Positions 32,916 to 43,922 of a stretch of 64,000 bases of DNA are shown here, piece after piece (position 1 is the stretch's first letter; every line of letters begins with the position of its first letter). Below the pieces are notes generated by a model. That model saw only the letters and a program-made list of their open reading frames with translations, ran no database searches and was not told the DNA's origin. This DNA is from Lasiosphaeris hirsuta (lineage: Eukaryota > Ascomycota > Sordariomycetes > Sordariales > Lasiosphaeriaceae), in the NCBI GenBank assembly GCA_030549175.1, contig JAUKUA010000004.1:4774001-4838000 (forward strand), read 5' to 3'. A program made the translations under genes and the position numbers.

Positions 32916-34651
32916 CTAGAGTATAGTTACCTTGGCGAAATTCTTCTCTAAGTGCTCCATGGTCCATTCGATAGGTGTTACGTAGGTCGTGTCAAGCTTA
33001 TTATCCTGTGACTCCCCACAACCTGCAGAAATGGTACCGCCTATTGTACCCTGAAGGTCGAAGACGCAACTTCCGGAATCGCCCTTGGAACTAAAGGCCC
33101 TTGCTATACCGATCGATACAATGAGTGCGAATAAAGCTTGCTGGCTCCCCCCATTGGTAACCCACCGGGACTTGATCTCGTTACATTTTCCCTACATTAG
33201 TCCCGAGGTTTGTCCACGATGTACCACCACTCGTCCATCTACAGGCATGAAAAAATCCTCGAGTCTAAGCTCTTCCGGAAGCTCTGTCGGGTTGTCGTCT
33301 TCACCCGGCTCTGCCGAACTGCCCTCTTTGCCTTGGTTATCTTTACCCTGCTTGCTTGGTTCACGCTTCTTGTCCTCAATGCGGAGGTCAAGGCAGAGTT
33401 TATGGTCAACCATTCCAAGGTATACTGTATTTTGCAGACTATCGTAGTACTTGGCGCCCAATTGCTCACGGCTGAGCTCAACAAGGGCGTAGTCTATCAG
33501 CCGCATGGCCTCGGATTGTATTTTGGGCGAGAAGGCAACGCGGCCGATACGGCGGGAGAATCCGTCCTCTCGTGACTCGAGGTCTTTGAGGTTCTGCTCG
33601 CAAATTCCAAACAGTTTCCGATAAACAGCACCATTCGTGCCATGGTAGTGGCCTTTATATGTCTCCTCACGACCACGGAGTTTTTCATACTTGGCTACTC
33701 CAGGCATGATGATGTAGTCGTCGGTATCAACGCGGGTGTCTGTATTGGTGTCCTTGTAGATGGCATGTCGCGGTACTAAAGCGTATTTTTTGTCGCCTTT
33801 GGATAGGTACAACGATAGAGTCCCTTCCTTTGTTGGTAGCGCCTCTGCCGAAACCGATTGACCGCCGAGTGTAGAAATGTGTGAAGGAAGCCGAGATATG
33901 ACGTTAGGGTAGACCGCCGGAAGGACGCTGCTCTCAACATCCCAGTCCAGAGCGGAAGCGAGCATAAACTCTGTCTCCCGAATTTCACAGTGGACATTGT
34001 GAATACCAGCTCGGATAAGTACGGCACGGCAGTTATAAGCGACGTCCAAGCCCTTTCGAGAGCAGAGGGAATCCGGCTTGACGCCGATCCAGAGGATGAC
34101 AGGGTAGGTTGACCTGCTACCCATGATTGTTCCGATCCGGAGAACATCGATAATAGCCTCATCCACCCCCGTCAAACAGCCGATGATCTCTTGTGCAAGG
34201 GAATCGTTAAATTTATCGACTATGTCGTGTTTTCCGATAGTCTCGAGTTCTTTGTGGACGGGGTGATGATCTATCCACGGGTTTTCCCATTTGACCGCCG
34301 GGAAATCGCTGCGCGCGACAAGTCTTGGGCAGCAAGGGAGGCCGAGGTAGTAATTTGTCTTTTCTTCCTCAGAGATCTATTGCTTTTTTAGAATCGCAAA
34401 ATAAAGAAGGCCGGGTACCTTGGGTAGAATACCTCTGTGGGGTCGGAAATAGACAGGTCCAAGTCATCCAGGCGCTGCGCAAGGCGCGGGGTGGTTCCCG
34501 CGCTGTGTTCCGTTGTGCAAGGCGCTACCCCTGCGTCGTGTTGTTGAGACATGGTTAGATCGGGTCCCATTTCGCCAATGATCGGTTGTCGGCCGCTACC
34601 GGGAGGCCAGATTCGCCAGCCCTGGAATGGGGTCATGACGGTTGCTGCCAT
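32916..34651 (-). pseudogene. Trypsin-fold serine-protease-like gene interrupted by one TAG
   Basis: Exons 34651-34433 and 34367 onward (intron GTATTC..CTGAG) read through a protein with LDLSISDPTE, EEKTNYYLGLPCCPRLV, VILWIGVKPDSL, a His in YALVPRHAIYKD, and, near the end, FSSKGDSGSCVFDLQGTIGG, the GDSG nucleophile motif of the chymotrypsin fold. A TAG (33194-33192) falls between TSGLM and GKCNEIKSR. The same frame continues 92 more codons through the GDSG motif to a natural stop at 32916. With the stop ignored the product is 556 codons; as written it ends at 464 residues and lacks the nucleophile. No other lesion is visible. TAG could derive from CAG by a C-to-T change, the type RIP makes. 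Such domains occur in fungal HET/NLR-rich regions. Alternatives: readthrough, a small unseen intron, or a sequencing error. Confidence 0.65.
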
Positions 34652-36769
34652 TTTGACTCGACACCCTGCATGAGTTTTTTATTGGGGAAAAGAGAGTGGT
34701 ACCGTGTTAAGTACAGTAGATGTAGAGGATTTGCACGGTGAGCTGGCTATAATTGGCAGTGCGCTGTGCCAGGCAAAGACAGTCGAGGTCGACCTAGCAC
34801 AATAGGTATACCATTCACTATCATAATGGGATCCATTCACTCCTATTGTGGTCATGTGACGTAGCAGCGGAAGAAAATCTCTTGGCCAAGTGGGAAACCA
34901 ACTTCATTCCCCCGTTCTTTCGAAGGAGGCTGGAAGCTACAGGTGAGTTTGTTCCAGCCCACTCTTGAGAGATGTGGTTGACTATTGGAGGGATGCAGCT
35001 CCCGAGACCAATTCCGATTTCGATTTGCCTGCCATATCATCGCCGATCTACCGTACAAGTACCTCATCTTGTCCTCCTCATCCTCCCCTCGGCCCTTACG
35101 TCGACAGCTCACTCAGCTCGGCTACGCCGACCGGCCGAGCTCGTGAGACAAAGACAGACCAAGTTTCCACAAAAGGCGTACGAAAACGGCATCTTGGACC
35201 TTAGCGCCTCCAAACGCCCTCAAGACCTTGAGGGCGCCAGGAGGAGGAGGAGGAACGGTAGTCGGTGGTGCCTTTGACATTGCCGCTATGTTTGCGGGCG
35301 CAATGCCTTGGTGGGCTGAGCGGGGCCCATCTGCACTCGGAGGACAATTTTGAAGAAACGATATTTTTGCTATCAATTGCGGCGCGCCTGAAACTACCTG
35401 TCGCGCCGCTGCTAAGCATGCCCTGCAGTCCGTCGATCGATATCGACCCGCCAATGAATCCAGATGTCGATCTTAGACCTGATGTAGTGTGCGTGGTGTG
35501 GATCGAGGGGTATCGGACATACAGAGGGCCTTGGGTAGGGCAATAGGTGTGTTCTTTGGCCTACCGCGCTTACTTGTTACGACCTTTGGGTTCCGAATTC
35601 GTATACAGGGATCTATTTCGTCCTTTAAATAGTTAGTAATGAAGCTATTCATATGTTCAATAATAGTACTAGTCGAGTAGGCCCTCGAATATCCAGTATG
35701 CAAGAGTGCTCACTCTTTGTGGAAGCAGTCATAATTTACTTGGGGGGTGAAAGTGTGGAGTACCACTGGAATCAGCGCAAGAAGGTTTGGAAGAGTGATG
35801 ATAAAAAAGGGGCAGAATTTTCAGAGTTCTTGGAAGACTCTGCAAAAATGCTTCAAATCCGTGCGAAGCCAAACTGGGGCTTCTCTATTCTGTTCCAGTG
35901 GAACGAGAATTCCGATAAATTTTAGGGAACCTGCCTGGCACTTGACAAGAAATTTTCCATTTCTTCGTCAAAAATGAAGGAAATTGTAGCTGACCCAAGT
36001 GAAGGATATTGAACAGGGGTTAGAAGTCGGATTTTAAGTTAGATTTGGTGCTAGTCAATACGAAACCCAAGTTGAACGACGATAAGGCACCATCCCAGGC
36101 CGAAGTTAATTGACATTATGTGTACTAAGTAGGTACGTAAGTGTATTTCTGGAGACAGCTTGCCCTCGGAGGTGGGCGGTTCTTAGCGGGGTTTGGATCT
36201 TATTTTTGCTGTAGATCTCCTTGCAATTGGCGAGCGAAGAAGCCCTCCAAAACGGCTGAAAGTCCCAAAATTCAGGAAGAAGATTCTTTCTTGTTCTCGG
36301 GTGCCCAGCTCAACTACGCTCAGCTATCAGACCAATATGACGTGGTGCAATCAATGCCAGACATGCCAGCATCATGCCAGCATCATGCCACTGGTGGCCG
36401 ATCTAGCCCCGGTGCCAATGGTCAGCTTCCTCTCATTTTCCCTCACATGGCCGTTGGGGGATCGACCATGGCAAGGGCGTGTTGCATCCGACCACGTCTA
36501 GACCGTTCGACGCCCTAAGCTAGCGGCAATTTGCTGCCGTCTTCCATTGGGCTGAGCTCGTTGGCCTGACATACTGTGGAGAGCGAACTAGCTCTAACAC
36601 CTATATTATCGCAAGCGCCTTTTGGCATTGGCGGCCACGTAAACGGCTGGATTGAACACCTACATAATTGCTTTCAGTCGCCCTTTTAAACCATATGCCC
36701 GGCGCTTGAGCGAACTCTGCAAAAAAAAAAAAAAAAAACCGCCATCTTTAGACTGCCCTTTTTCGTCTA
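34652..36769. other. Intergenic, no supported gene
   Basis: Several overlapping open frames occur but none shows family motifs. A minus-strand frame at about 35470-35720 ends in a basic AT-hook-like KRGRPK segment, possibly a transposase tail, but too short to call. An 18-nt A tract lies at 36721-36738. Confidence 0.4.
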
Positions 36770-37311
36770 ATGGAACTGCTTCCTTCAGGAGATGCTCTCC
36801 CCGTGCGTCCTCCGGTAACGGGCCGGGGATATCCTGCCGCTATTCCCTCTGAGGTGGCAACAAGTATTTCAAGAGAGGAGCCGATCCCAGGATCAGCGCA
36901 ACGGGATCCTCATGTGTTTGGCATCGAGATGGGATTCTGGAAGGTATGAATCGCCAACATTCATGTGCTCAATGTCCTTCATGTTTGCAGTTTGTGCCTA
37001 ATTAATAGTCTTTGTAGATACACCACTCCGCCCAAGAACTCCTCAAATTCGCCGCAATCTACAGTCAGCATCAAGACACTGGGTCGAGCACCGGTCAGTC
37101 GCGAGGAGCAGCGCTACCGAAAGAAATCGACATATTGTCAATGATTCAGCTCTCGTGGAGCGTACTGCATGCCGCCACTGATATTAACAACCATGCTCAA
37201 AGGATAGACGCTCGGAAGGACGTCACTTGGAGACGCAGCCACCGGGGGCAAGGGGGTCCATCACCTCAGCTTTGGAAACGCCCAAGACATAACAAGTTAG
37301 TCCGGAAATAG
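36770..37311 (+). CDS. Possible small two-exon gene, unknown
   Basis: Exon 1 36770-36943 (58 codons) and exon 2 37018-37311 (98 codons) join in phase through an intron with GTATGA and TTTGTAG ends, giving 155 aa. The product begins MELLPSGDALPVRPPVTGRG; exon 2 includes AQELLKFAAIYSQHQDTGSS and EIDILSMIQLSWSVLHAATD. Helical, with no signal peptide or membrane segment. I do not recognise it. It might be a piece of a once longer gene. The support is only frame and splice agreement. Confidence 0.35.
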
Positions 37312-38628
37312 GTTTCACGATAAGGAAACATGCAGCCAACGGAGTATCGCGAGACTGCAGTGTGTGAGGGCTAGCACGTGATTAGATGTAAATCGAGTTG
37401 AAGATACAGAGACATTATGTTGCACGTAGTGGTATCGAGGGCTCAAACATGGAAAAACGAGTGTTGATTTCTTCTTCGATCGTTGGAAGCCGAAGGCTTC
37501 CAACTGCTCTAAATACTGCGTACAATGGGGACCGTTGTTGTGGCCATTCCAGGCCTGGAATTGATCCACGCAGTAGTTTCAATAGAATACCAGCGATCGG
37601 ACCGATCGCTGGTATGGACGCTATTCGCTGGTATGGAGGCTTGGATTCGTGTGACACATTAGGAATTTTCGCACGTGGTCAATCAGGTTGTCAGGGTGTC
37701 TTCATGTTGCAATCAGTGTCATAACGTTTGGCCTTTTTAGTTTCTAACCATACGCCTATGAGTTGGCGGAGGAGGACTACGGCCATTTGCAACTTGCTCG
37801 CTCTCATTGTCTTACTTTCAGGCCCGGCATGCCCCCAGAGCGCCGAGGATTATAACGGGGGATTCGCGGCCAAGGCTGAGTGAGAGCTTGGCTTCGTAGA
37901 CACAGTCCACGGCGTGCATGGCATCACCACATTCCAGTTTTCGGCCGCCAAGACTCTACCAGTTGCTAGTTTAAATGGCGCGCCTCTCCTGGCAGGCAGT
38001 AGACAACAAGGATGCCTACCTGAGTCACAATGGAGTTGCTGCACGCAACCCCCTGTGTCACTTTGCTCCAGCCTCAATGAAGGCTTGCATCTTATCGGCG
38101 TGGTGTAATTGGGAAGCGCCACACTCATCACGGGCTGGGCCGCTAGGACGTTATGCGATGCAGCACTTTGCAGCACTGCCATTTTAGCCCTGCTGGAGAT
38201 TCCCCACGTTTTGCACATTTGGGCGGTCACACCAGGAGCGGTTGCACACCCTTGATTCCTTGACAGTGATTGGTGTTTGGGATGTGGCTAGCAGCTGGCG
38301 GCATGCAGGCTGGCTTGGCGAAGAGGCAGCCTTTGCAGCCCAAGCCTAATCTGAAGCAAAACCCACACACGGGTGGCCCCACAGGAGAGCCTAACAGGAG
38401 AAGCAGTCATCCGTGTGTTGTAAGGCCAGAAACACAACTCGGTGAACATCAGGTGTATAATTAAGACAACCGCTCCCAACATCGTCTACCGAACCATATC
38501 CTTCCCATCCAGTCGGAGCCAAATTGGAACTCGCAACCAACGCACCCTCAACGTGCCATCGTTCCCCCCTCCAGTGCTTCCCAGCCAGCAAAAAAATCTG
38601 CTCTGCAACCCTCGACCAAAACTTCAGC
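37312..38628. other. Intergenic with palindrome group
   Basis: Holds three near-perfect palindromes between 37482 and 37615 (separate entry) and the upstream region of the VIT/vWA gene. No gene seen. Confidence 0.5.
37482..37615. repeat. Three palindromes within 134 bp
   Basis: 37482-37504: GTTGGAAGCC, GAA, GGCTTCCAAC (10-bp arms). 37546-37561: ATTCCAGGCCTGGAAT, perfect 16-bp palindrome. 37587-37615: ATACCAGCGATCGG, one A, CCGATCGCTGGTAT (14-bp arms). Direct reading of the sequence; function unknown. Confidence 0.95.
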
Positions 38629-41600
38629 ATGGCGCACCGTTACCACGACTCTGGTCACATTTGCGGCCTCTACTACCTTGTGCCGCCCTCTGTGCCGACG
38701 TGGGATCAGACACCAGCGCGCAAGTATCTCCCCCAGGTATCGCTTTCGGTCCACACACGCATCGTTGCCTCGACCAGCCGGACAACACTCGCCCAGACAT
38801 TTGTCAACCCTTCTGAGCTCAAGGCGATCCCCGAGCTGAGGTACACATTTCCTCTCTATGATGGTGTCTCCGTCGTGGGTTTTGTTTGCACAATCAACCG
38901 CGATCGTGTAATCCGGGGCGTCGTGAAGGAGCGCGCACAGGCTCGCAAGACATACGAGGCTGCCGTGGCGCATGGCGAGACGGCTGGCCTCTTTGAGCAG
39001 CTACCCGACGCCAGCGACGTCTTCACTACCACCATCGGCAACGTCCAGCCCGGAGCAGAGATCAAGGTCGACATCACCTACCTAGGCGAGCTGAAACACG
39101 ACGCCGAGGCCGACGGGATCCGCTTCACCATCCCCACCAGCATTGCACCGCGCTATGGCAGCTATCCCGGCGGGATGCTCGAGGCGACCGGCGTCAGTTC
39201 CAAGGCCGGAATCAGCATAATCGTCGACGCTGAGATGCCCGACGGCTCCAACATCAAGAGCGTCCAGTCGCCCTCCCACCCCATCTCGGTGACTATCGGC
39301 AACACCTCGGCCGGTGCCGCCGCGGGCGCCGAAATGTCGCTGCAGAAGGCATCGGCCACCCTCTCCTTGGGCACCGCAGAGCTAGGTGAGGACTTTGTCC
39401 TCCACGTCGTGGCAAGCAACGCCGCGAATCCCGTCGCTGTCCTCGAGACCCACCCAACCATTCCCAACCACCGAGCGTTGATGGCCACTCTTGTCCCCAA
39501 GTTCAATCTCCCTCCCTCCCGGCCCGAGATTGTCTTCCTCTGTGACCGCTCCGGGTCCATGTGCAGCGGCAACAAGATCCCGAACATGAAGACGGCCTTG
39601 CAAGTCTTTCTCAAGTCACTCCCCGTCGGTGTCAAGTTCAACATTTGCTCCTTTGGCTCCCACTTTGAGCTGCTCTTCAAGAAAGGCTCCCGAACCTATG
39701 ACGCCGCAAGCTTGAAGGAAGCAACCGACTACGTGGACAAGTTTGATTCCAACTTTGGCGGCACCGAGATGTACAAGCCGCTGGAGGACATGTTCAAGAA
39801 GCGTTTTACCGACATGGAGCTCGAGGTCTTCCTCCTGACCGACGGCGAGATCTGGGACCAGGGGTCGCTGTTCGCCATGATCAACAAGTACGTCGAGCAG
39901 AGCAAGGGAGCCATCCGCGTGTTTACTCTGGGGATTGGGAGTGACGTTAGCCATGCTCTCATCGAGGGAGTGGCTCGCGCCGGTAACGGCTTCTCCCAGA
40001 CGGTTGGAGACAATGAAAAGATGAACAACAAGGTCGTGCGGATGCTCAAGGCTTCTCTGACGCCACATGTCAGCGATTACACCCTCGAGGTGAAGTACGG
40101 GAACCAGACCGTGCCCAGCACCGACGACGGTGGCGACGACGGCAACGACGACGACGATGACTTTGAGATTGTCGAAAAGGTCTTGGATGCTCTGGCACTC
40201 GACGTCCCGGAGCCCAAGTCAGAAACCAAGAAGCCAATTTCCCTGTTCGATACGTCCGCTGATCCGGACGCCGAGGTGACGGACGCATCTCTCGACAAGT
40301 CGGCCGGCGGTAAGTACTCTCACGTCCCACCCGTGGCCGAACCCAGGCTTCTCCAGGCGCCGTTCGACATCCCTCCCCTCTACCCATTCAGCCGCATCAG
40401 CGTCTATCTCCTCCTGTCCCCCGAGACCGCACAGCGGACACCAAAGTCAGTCGTGCTGCGCGGCACATCCCCTCAAGGGCCCCTGGTGCTGGAGATCCCC
40501 GTCACGGTGCTGCCCGAGAAGGCCGAGACCATCCACCAGCTAGCTGCTCGGAAGGCTGTCGAGGATCTCGAGGAGGGTCGCGGATGGCTTTATCATGCCA
40601 AGGATACCAAGGACGCCGAGGGCAAGCTCCTCAAGGACAAGTTTCAAGGCCGTTTCTCCGACATGGTTGAGCGCGAGGCCGTCCGGCTCGGCGTCACATA
40701 TCAGGTCGGCGGCAAGTGGTGTAGTTTTGTCGCAGTCGACAACAAGAAAAAGTCGGAGAAGACGGAGAAGAAGGCCAAGTTGGGAGAAGAGAAAGAGGCC
40801 AAGGCGGGGGCACCAACCGGCGAGAAAGTCAAGGAGAGGACGTCTTCGCTGTCCTCTGCGCCGCCCGCGTATCAAACTTGGGGGAGTGATGCTACATCCC
40901 TGCACTGCGAGTACGAGATGCTGGATGCAGCTTCAGGGCCGGTCACCGAGAGTGATGAGGAGGATGACTGCGGTGGGAGGAGTGGGTTCGCGACCGAGGC
41001 GGGCGAGGCGTTTATGGATAGGAATCCCGAGCCGCCGTCCAGCCTACCCGTCTTTGACCAGCGGAGCGGCAACTCCAGTGCCAGTTTCAAGATGAAGAAG
41101 GCAACTCGTGGCGGAAGCCAAAACATGAGGGGGCCCATGGTGGTGGGGTCCCTCTTTAGCTCGGCGCCAGCTCTCCAGCCCCAAGCTTCGGCGGCCGCCA
41201 ACTCCTTTCCGGCTCAATCCGCCTTCGGAGCGGCTCGGCCGCAGCCACCTGGGGCAAGATCCTCGGGGGGTCTATTCGGCCGTGCCAGAGCCGCCCTCGG
41301 TGGGTTTGGAGGAGGCCTTCGCCGCGATCGTGATGATTCATATTCCAGCCCTCCCGCTGTTCAGCCAGCATTGTTCAGCGCTCCAGCACCTGTGTTGAAT
41401 TTTGCTTCGGCGGCATCTCCACCACCACCTCCGTCAGCACCCCTGGCGAAGAGAGAGTCGGGGCCGGTGAGGAAGTTTATGAAGTCTCAACGTGCTGACC
41501 TCGAGGAAGAGGGGGGCAGCAAGCTCGCTCGACGACCCCCTAGCGACCCGCTGGAGGCAATCGTCATGCTTCAAGCCTTCACGGGATCGTGGGCATGGGA

Positions 41601-41880
41601 CGGCGGAAAGCTGTTGAGAGTACTGGGGCTCGACGCCACGGAACTGGCGGCCAAGGCGCAGGCGCTTGCTAGCCAGCTTGGCGCCGTCTTTTCAAGCGGA
41701 ACCGACTTGCTCGCCACGGCAGTGGTGTTGGCATATCTGGAGGCGAAGCAAGCTGCGAAGAAGGACGAATGGGAGATGCTGGCGGACAAGGCGAAGGACT
41801 GGATGGCAGCGGAGCTAAGCGCGAAGGGGGCTGGCATCTCGGCTGAGGAATACGTGCAAAAGGTCAAGGAGATTCTTTGA
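38629..41880 (+). CDS. VIT-domain plus von Willebrand factor A-domain protein
   Basis: Single-exon, 1083-aa protein of the inter-alpha-trypsin-inhibitor heavy-chain-like type common in fungi. The VIT domain (about residues 10-150) has LPQVSLSVHTRIVASTS, YTFPLYDGVSVVGF and the signature region AQARKTYEAAVAHG. The vWA domain (about 295-470) carries an intact MIDAS, FLCDRSGSM at residues 306-310, and FLLTDGEIWD. After an acidic run and a Lys-rich stretch, the C-terminal third is low complexity (Pro, Ala, Ser, Gly), then a conserved helical tail with IVMLQAFTGSWAWDGGKL, also seen in PARP4/VIT proteins. A GTAAGT at about 40312 is not spliced here, since removal breaks the frame. Likely cytosolic and metal-dependent protein binding; partner unknown. 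The ATG at 38629 is the first in frame after a C/T-rich leader. Confidence 0.9.
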   Translation: MAHRYHDSGHICGLYYLVPPSVPTWDQTPARKYLPQVSLSVHTRIVASTSRTTLAQTFVNPSELKAIPELRYTFPLYDGVSVVGFVCTINRDRVIRGVVKERAQARKTYEAAVAHGETAGLFEQLPDASDVFTTTIGNVQPGAEIKVDITYLGELKHDAEADGIRFTIPTSIAPRYGSYPGGMLEATGVSSKAGISIIVDAEMPDGSNIKSVQSPSHPISVTIGNTSAGAAAGAEMSLQKASATLSLGTAELGEDFVLHVVASNAANPVAVLETHPTIPNHRALMATLVPKFNLPPSRPEIVFLCDRSGSMCSGNKIPNMKTALQVFLKSLPVGVKFNICSFGSHFELLFKKGSRTYDAASLKEATDYVDKFDSNFGGTEMYKPLEDMFKKRFTDMELEVFLLTDGEIWDQGSLFAMINKYVEQSKGAIRVFTLGIGSDVSHALIEGVARAGNGFSQTVGDNEKMNNKVVRMLKASLTPHVSDYTLEVKYGNQTVPSTDDGGDDGNDDDDDFEIVEKVLDALALDVPEPKSETKKPISLFDTSADPDAEVTDASLDKSAGGKYSHVPPVAEPRLLQAPFDIPPLYPFSRISVYLLLSPETAQRTPKSVVLRGTSPQGPLVLEIPVTVLPEKAETIHQLAARKAVEDLEEGRGWLYHAKDTKDAEGKLLKDKFQGRFSDMVEREAVRLGVTYQVGGKWCSFVAVDNKKKSEKTEKKAKLGEEKEAKAGAPTGEKVKERTSSLSSAPPAYQTWGSDATSLHCEYEMLDAASGPVTESDEEDDCGGRSGFATEAGEAFMDRNPEPPSSLPVFDQRSGNSSASFKMKKATRGGSQNMRGPMVVGSLFSSAPALQPQASAAANSFPAQSAFGAARPQPPGARSSGGLFGRARAALGGFGGGLRRDRDDSYSSPPAVQPALFSAPAPVLNFASAASPPPPPSAPLAKRESGPVRKFMKSQRADLEEEGGSKLARRPPSDPLEAIVMLQAFTGSWAWDGGKLLRVLGLDATELAAKAQALASQLGAVFSSGTDLLATAVVLAYLEAKQAAKKDEWEMLADKAKDWMAAELSAKGAGISAEEYVQKVKEIL

Positions 41881-42870
41881 GTGGTGGGACAGTTGTCCCT
41901 GGGGAAGTCGTTTGATTGTTGTATTTTTTTTTCCTTTCATTTTTTCTTTAGTGATATGCCTAGTTTAAAAAGGATGGGTAGTATGTAATTAGCATCAGTA
42001 TCGTTGCGCAGCAACTCACCCGTACATCATAGGCTATCAACATGGAAATTTAGACAACCAACAATAACACTGCGATACCGCTGGGAACAGAGTCTACTCA
42101 TCCTAGGCCCTAGAGTCACTCCCTACATGGCCAAGTGGTCCCTGCGTGCTCTGCTCCGGATACACAATGCGGATCTGCCGGCTGTGACAGACATTTCAGA
42201 AAGTATGGAATGAGGAGCTGCTCAGCATGCTCGGTGACTGAACAACTAGGCCCACCGAGCCAGATACAAATTACTTTATATTTCATAGTATCACAATCAG
42301 TAAAAGTAACCATCGTAGTAACCACCATGGAGCGTGAGGACTTTGGTTCCTCACGCAAGCAATTCACATTCATTGTATCCCAAAGCATTCCATGACTTGG
42401 TGATAGCAATATGTTTTAGATCCTTGCATTTAAGTATCAATTACGATATAACTCAAGGAGCTACAAACACGGGCAACGAGATCGACATAGTTTAGCTGGC
42501 AAATGGTGGAGCCAGGGGAGGACATAATCCTCATCCGATATACGACAGACAACGTCGTACAATATTATAACGTCAGGCATAGACCCTCTCGTACGAAGGT
42601 AGGGAGTCCCCTGTAAGCTTCGTCCGGTCAGAGAAAGTCCCAAGTCGCAGAGAAGAAGATGAAAGTTCTGAAGGGCGAGCTGAGCTCGCCCTTCTTATGT
42701 TATGCGCTATGTACAAGGATATCTGGGCTTGCCCAGGCGCCTCCGAATTGAGGCGTGTCTGCTTGAAGTTGTGTAATCGCACATCTTTGAGGCGGCCAAA
42801 ACCGGCAGACAATTTTCAGAGAAACAATATTACGCACATAAAGGTTCATGTGTGAAAACAGCCCACCCCT
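41881..42870. other. Intergenic between convergent genes, two hairpins
   Basis: Contains GCGTGAGGA/TCCTCACGC (42332-42356, 7-nt loop) and the near-perfect palindrome at 42671-42693. No gene seen. Confidence 0.5.
42671..42693. repeat. Near-perfect 23-nt palindrome
   Basis: AAGGGCGAGCT, one G, AGCTCGCCCTT: 11-bp arms around one base, about 180 bp 3' of the stop codon of the minus-strand zinc-finger gene. Could form a hairpin in its transcript. Confidence 0.9.
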
Positions 42871-43922
42871 CTACTTCCTCTTTTCCCCCAGCAAGTCTAA
42901 CCAAGCGCGATAGCGCTGTGCCGCACGCCGCGCATCATCTTGGTGCTTGTTCCTTGTCTTTATGACCGAGCGCTGCTGTGCAGATGTGAGATGCATAAGA
43001 CTCGCCCTATCCCTGACGCTGAGATTCGCCAGCTGCTTCTCGAATGCGGCCTCGCGCCTCTCCTTCTTTGTCAGGGCCTGCGACGGTCCCGAGTTTCTGG
43101 CTGTGGGTAAACTGTCCGACTTAACACCGGCCGGCTTAGGAGCCTGTGTAGTTGAGATGCGCGTGTCGCGGTGTGGCCGACTCTGAGAAGACGGCGCGGC
43201 GGCGCGGTGCGCAACCGTTCGTCCCGACGAAAGGCGTGCGGATTGGCCGTAGGCGTGGGAGAGCAGAGGGCCGTCGGACCCGGATGCGAAATCGAAGAAA
43301 TCGCGGTACTCTGAGTCGAGGTCGTCCAGGTTGAGCTTGCAGTGGCCCTTTCCTACCATGTGCTGCTGTGCGGCCTCGACTGTTCTCCGCTCTGAGCGGC
43401 AAAAGAGACACTCGCGATATCCGTACAAGACGAGGTGGAGGTAACCAATTAGCGTTTCCATATCTACGATGAGAGTCTCGTCATCGGGGATTAATAGCCC
43501 ATGTGTCTTGTGCATGTGTGACATATTGACGTCGAAGGTTTCGGAGAGCTCGTTGCAGAAGAGGCATTGCTCAGAAATGAACCGAGGTATGTCATCGTAT
43601 GTGTCGTATTCTTCTGCTGAGTCTTGAGCTGTATATTGTGCTGAATCGTCTCTCGAATCCTCGGTGGAAGGGGCGTCATCGGTAGCCTCGTGGCCCTCCC
43701 GACCTTCCCAGTCTGACCCAATGGGACTTAGGTTAGCGATCCGCCGCCGTAGGTTTTCAAGACTGAGTGGTCAACGTTAGTGGAAGTCTTGAGCACAGGT
43801 TTTCCCTTCACATACTGCCATTGAGTTTTTGCATGAAGCCGTTGGACTTCTGCATTCTCAAACGAGGCATTGCAAGCGTTGCAAGACTTTAACGACAGTT
43901 TGAACACAGATACAGACTCCAT
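42871..43922 (-). CDS. Rei1/ZNF622-like zinc-finger protein (diverged paralogue)
   Basis: Member of the Rei1/Reh1 family, cytosolic factors of late 60S ribosome maturation. Exons 43922-43816 and 43762-42871 give 332 aa; the intron starts GTATGT and ends ACTCAG, restoring the typical QWHLENLRRRIANLSPIG. Zinc fingers: SCNACNASFENAEVQRLHAK (N-terminal), EQCLFCNELSETFDVNMSHM with HKTHG, and ECLFCRSE with QQHMVGKGHCKL. Between fingers the DETLIVDMETLIGYL block is as in Rei1. It is shorter than canonical Rei1 (about 400-500 aa) and ends RYRAWLDLLGEKRK instead of the basic GVKxNKL-type tail. It may therefore be a second, specialised copy rather than the housekeeping gene. Confidence 0.85.

Noticed and set aside
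35473..35703. Minus-strand frame ending in KRGRPK-type basic sequence, possible transposase tail
   Set aside because: Only about 70 codons, no catalytic domain and no terminal repeats found; too little to name an element.
40312..40352. A GTAAGT...CCCAG stretch inside the vWA gene as an intron
   Set aside because: Removing it breaks the frame, while reading through gives the family-typical LLQAPFDIPPLYPFSR sequence.
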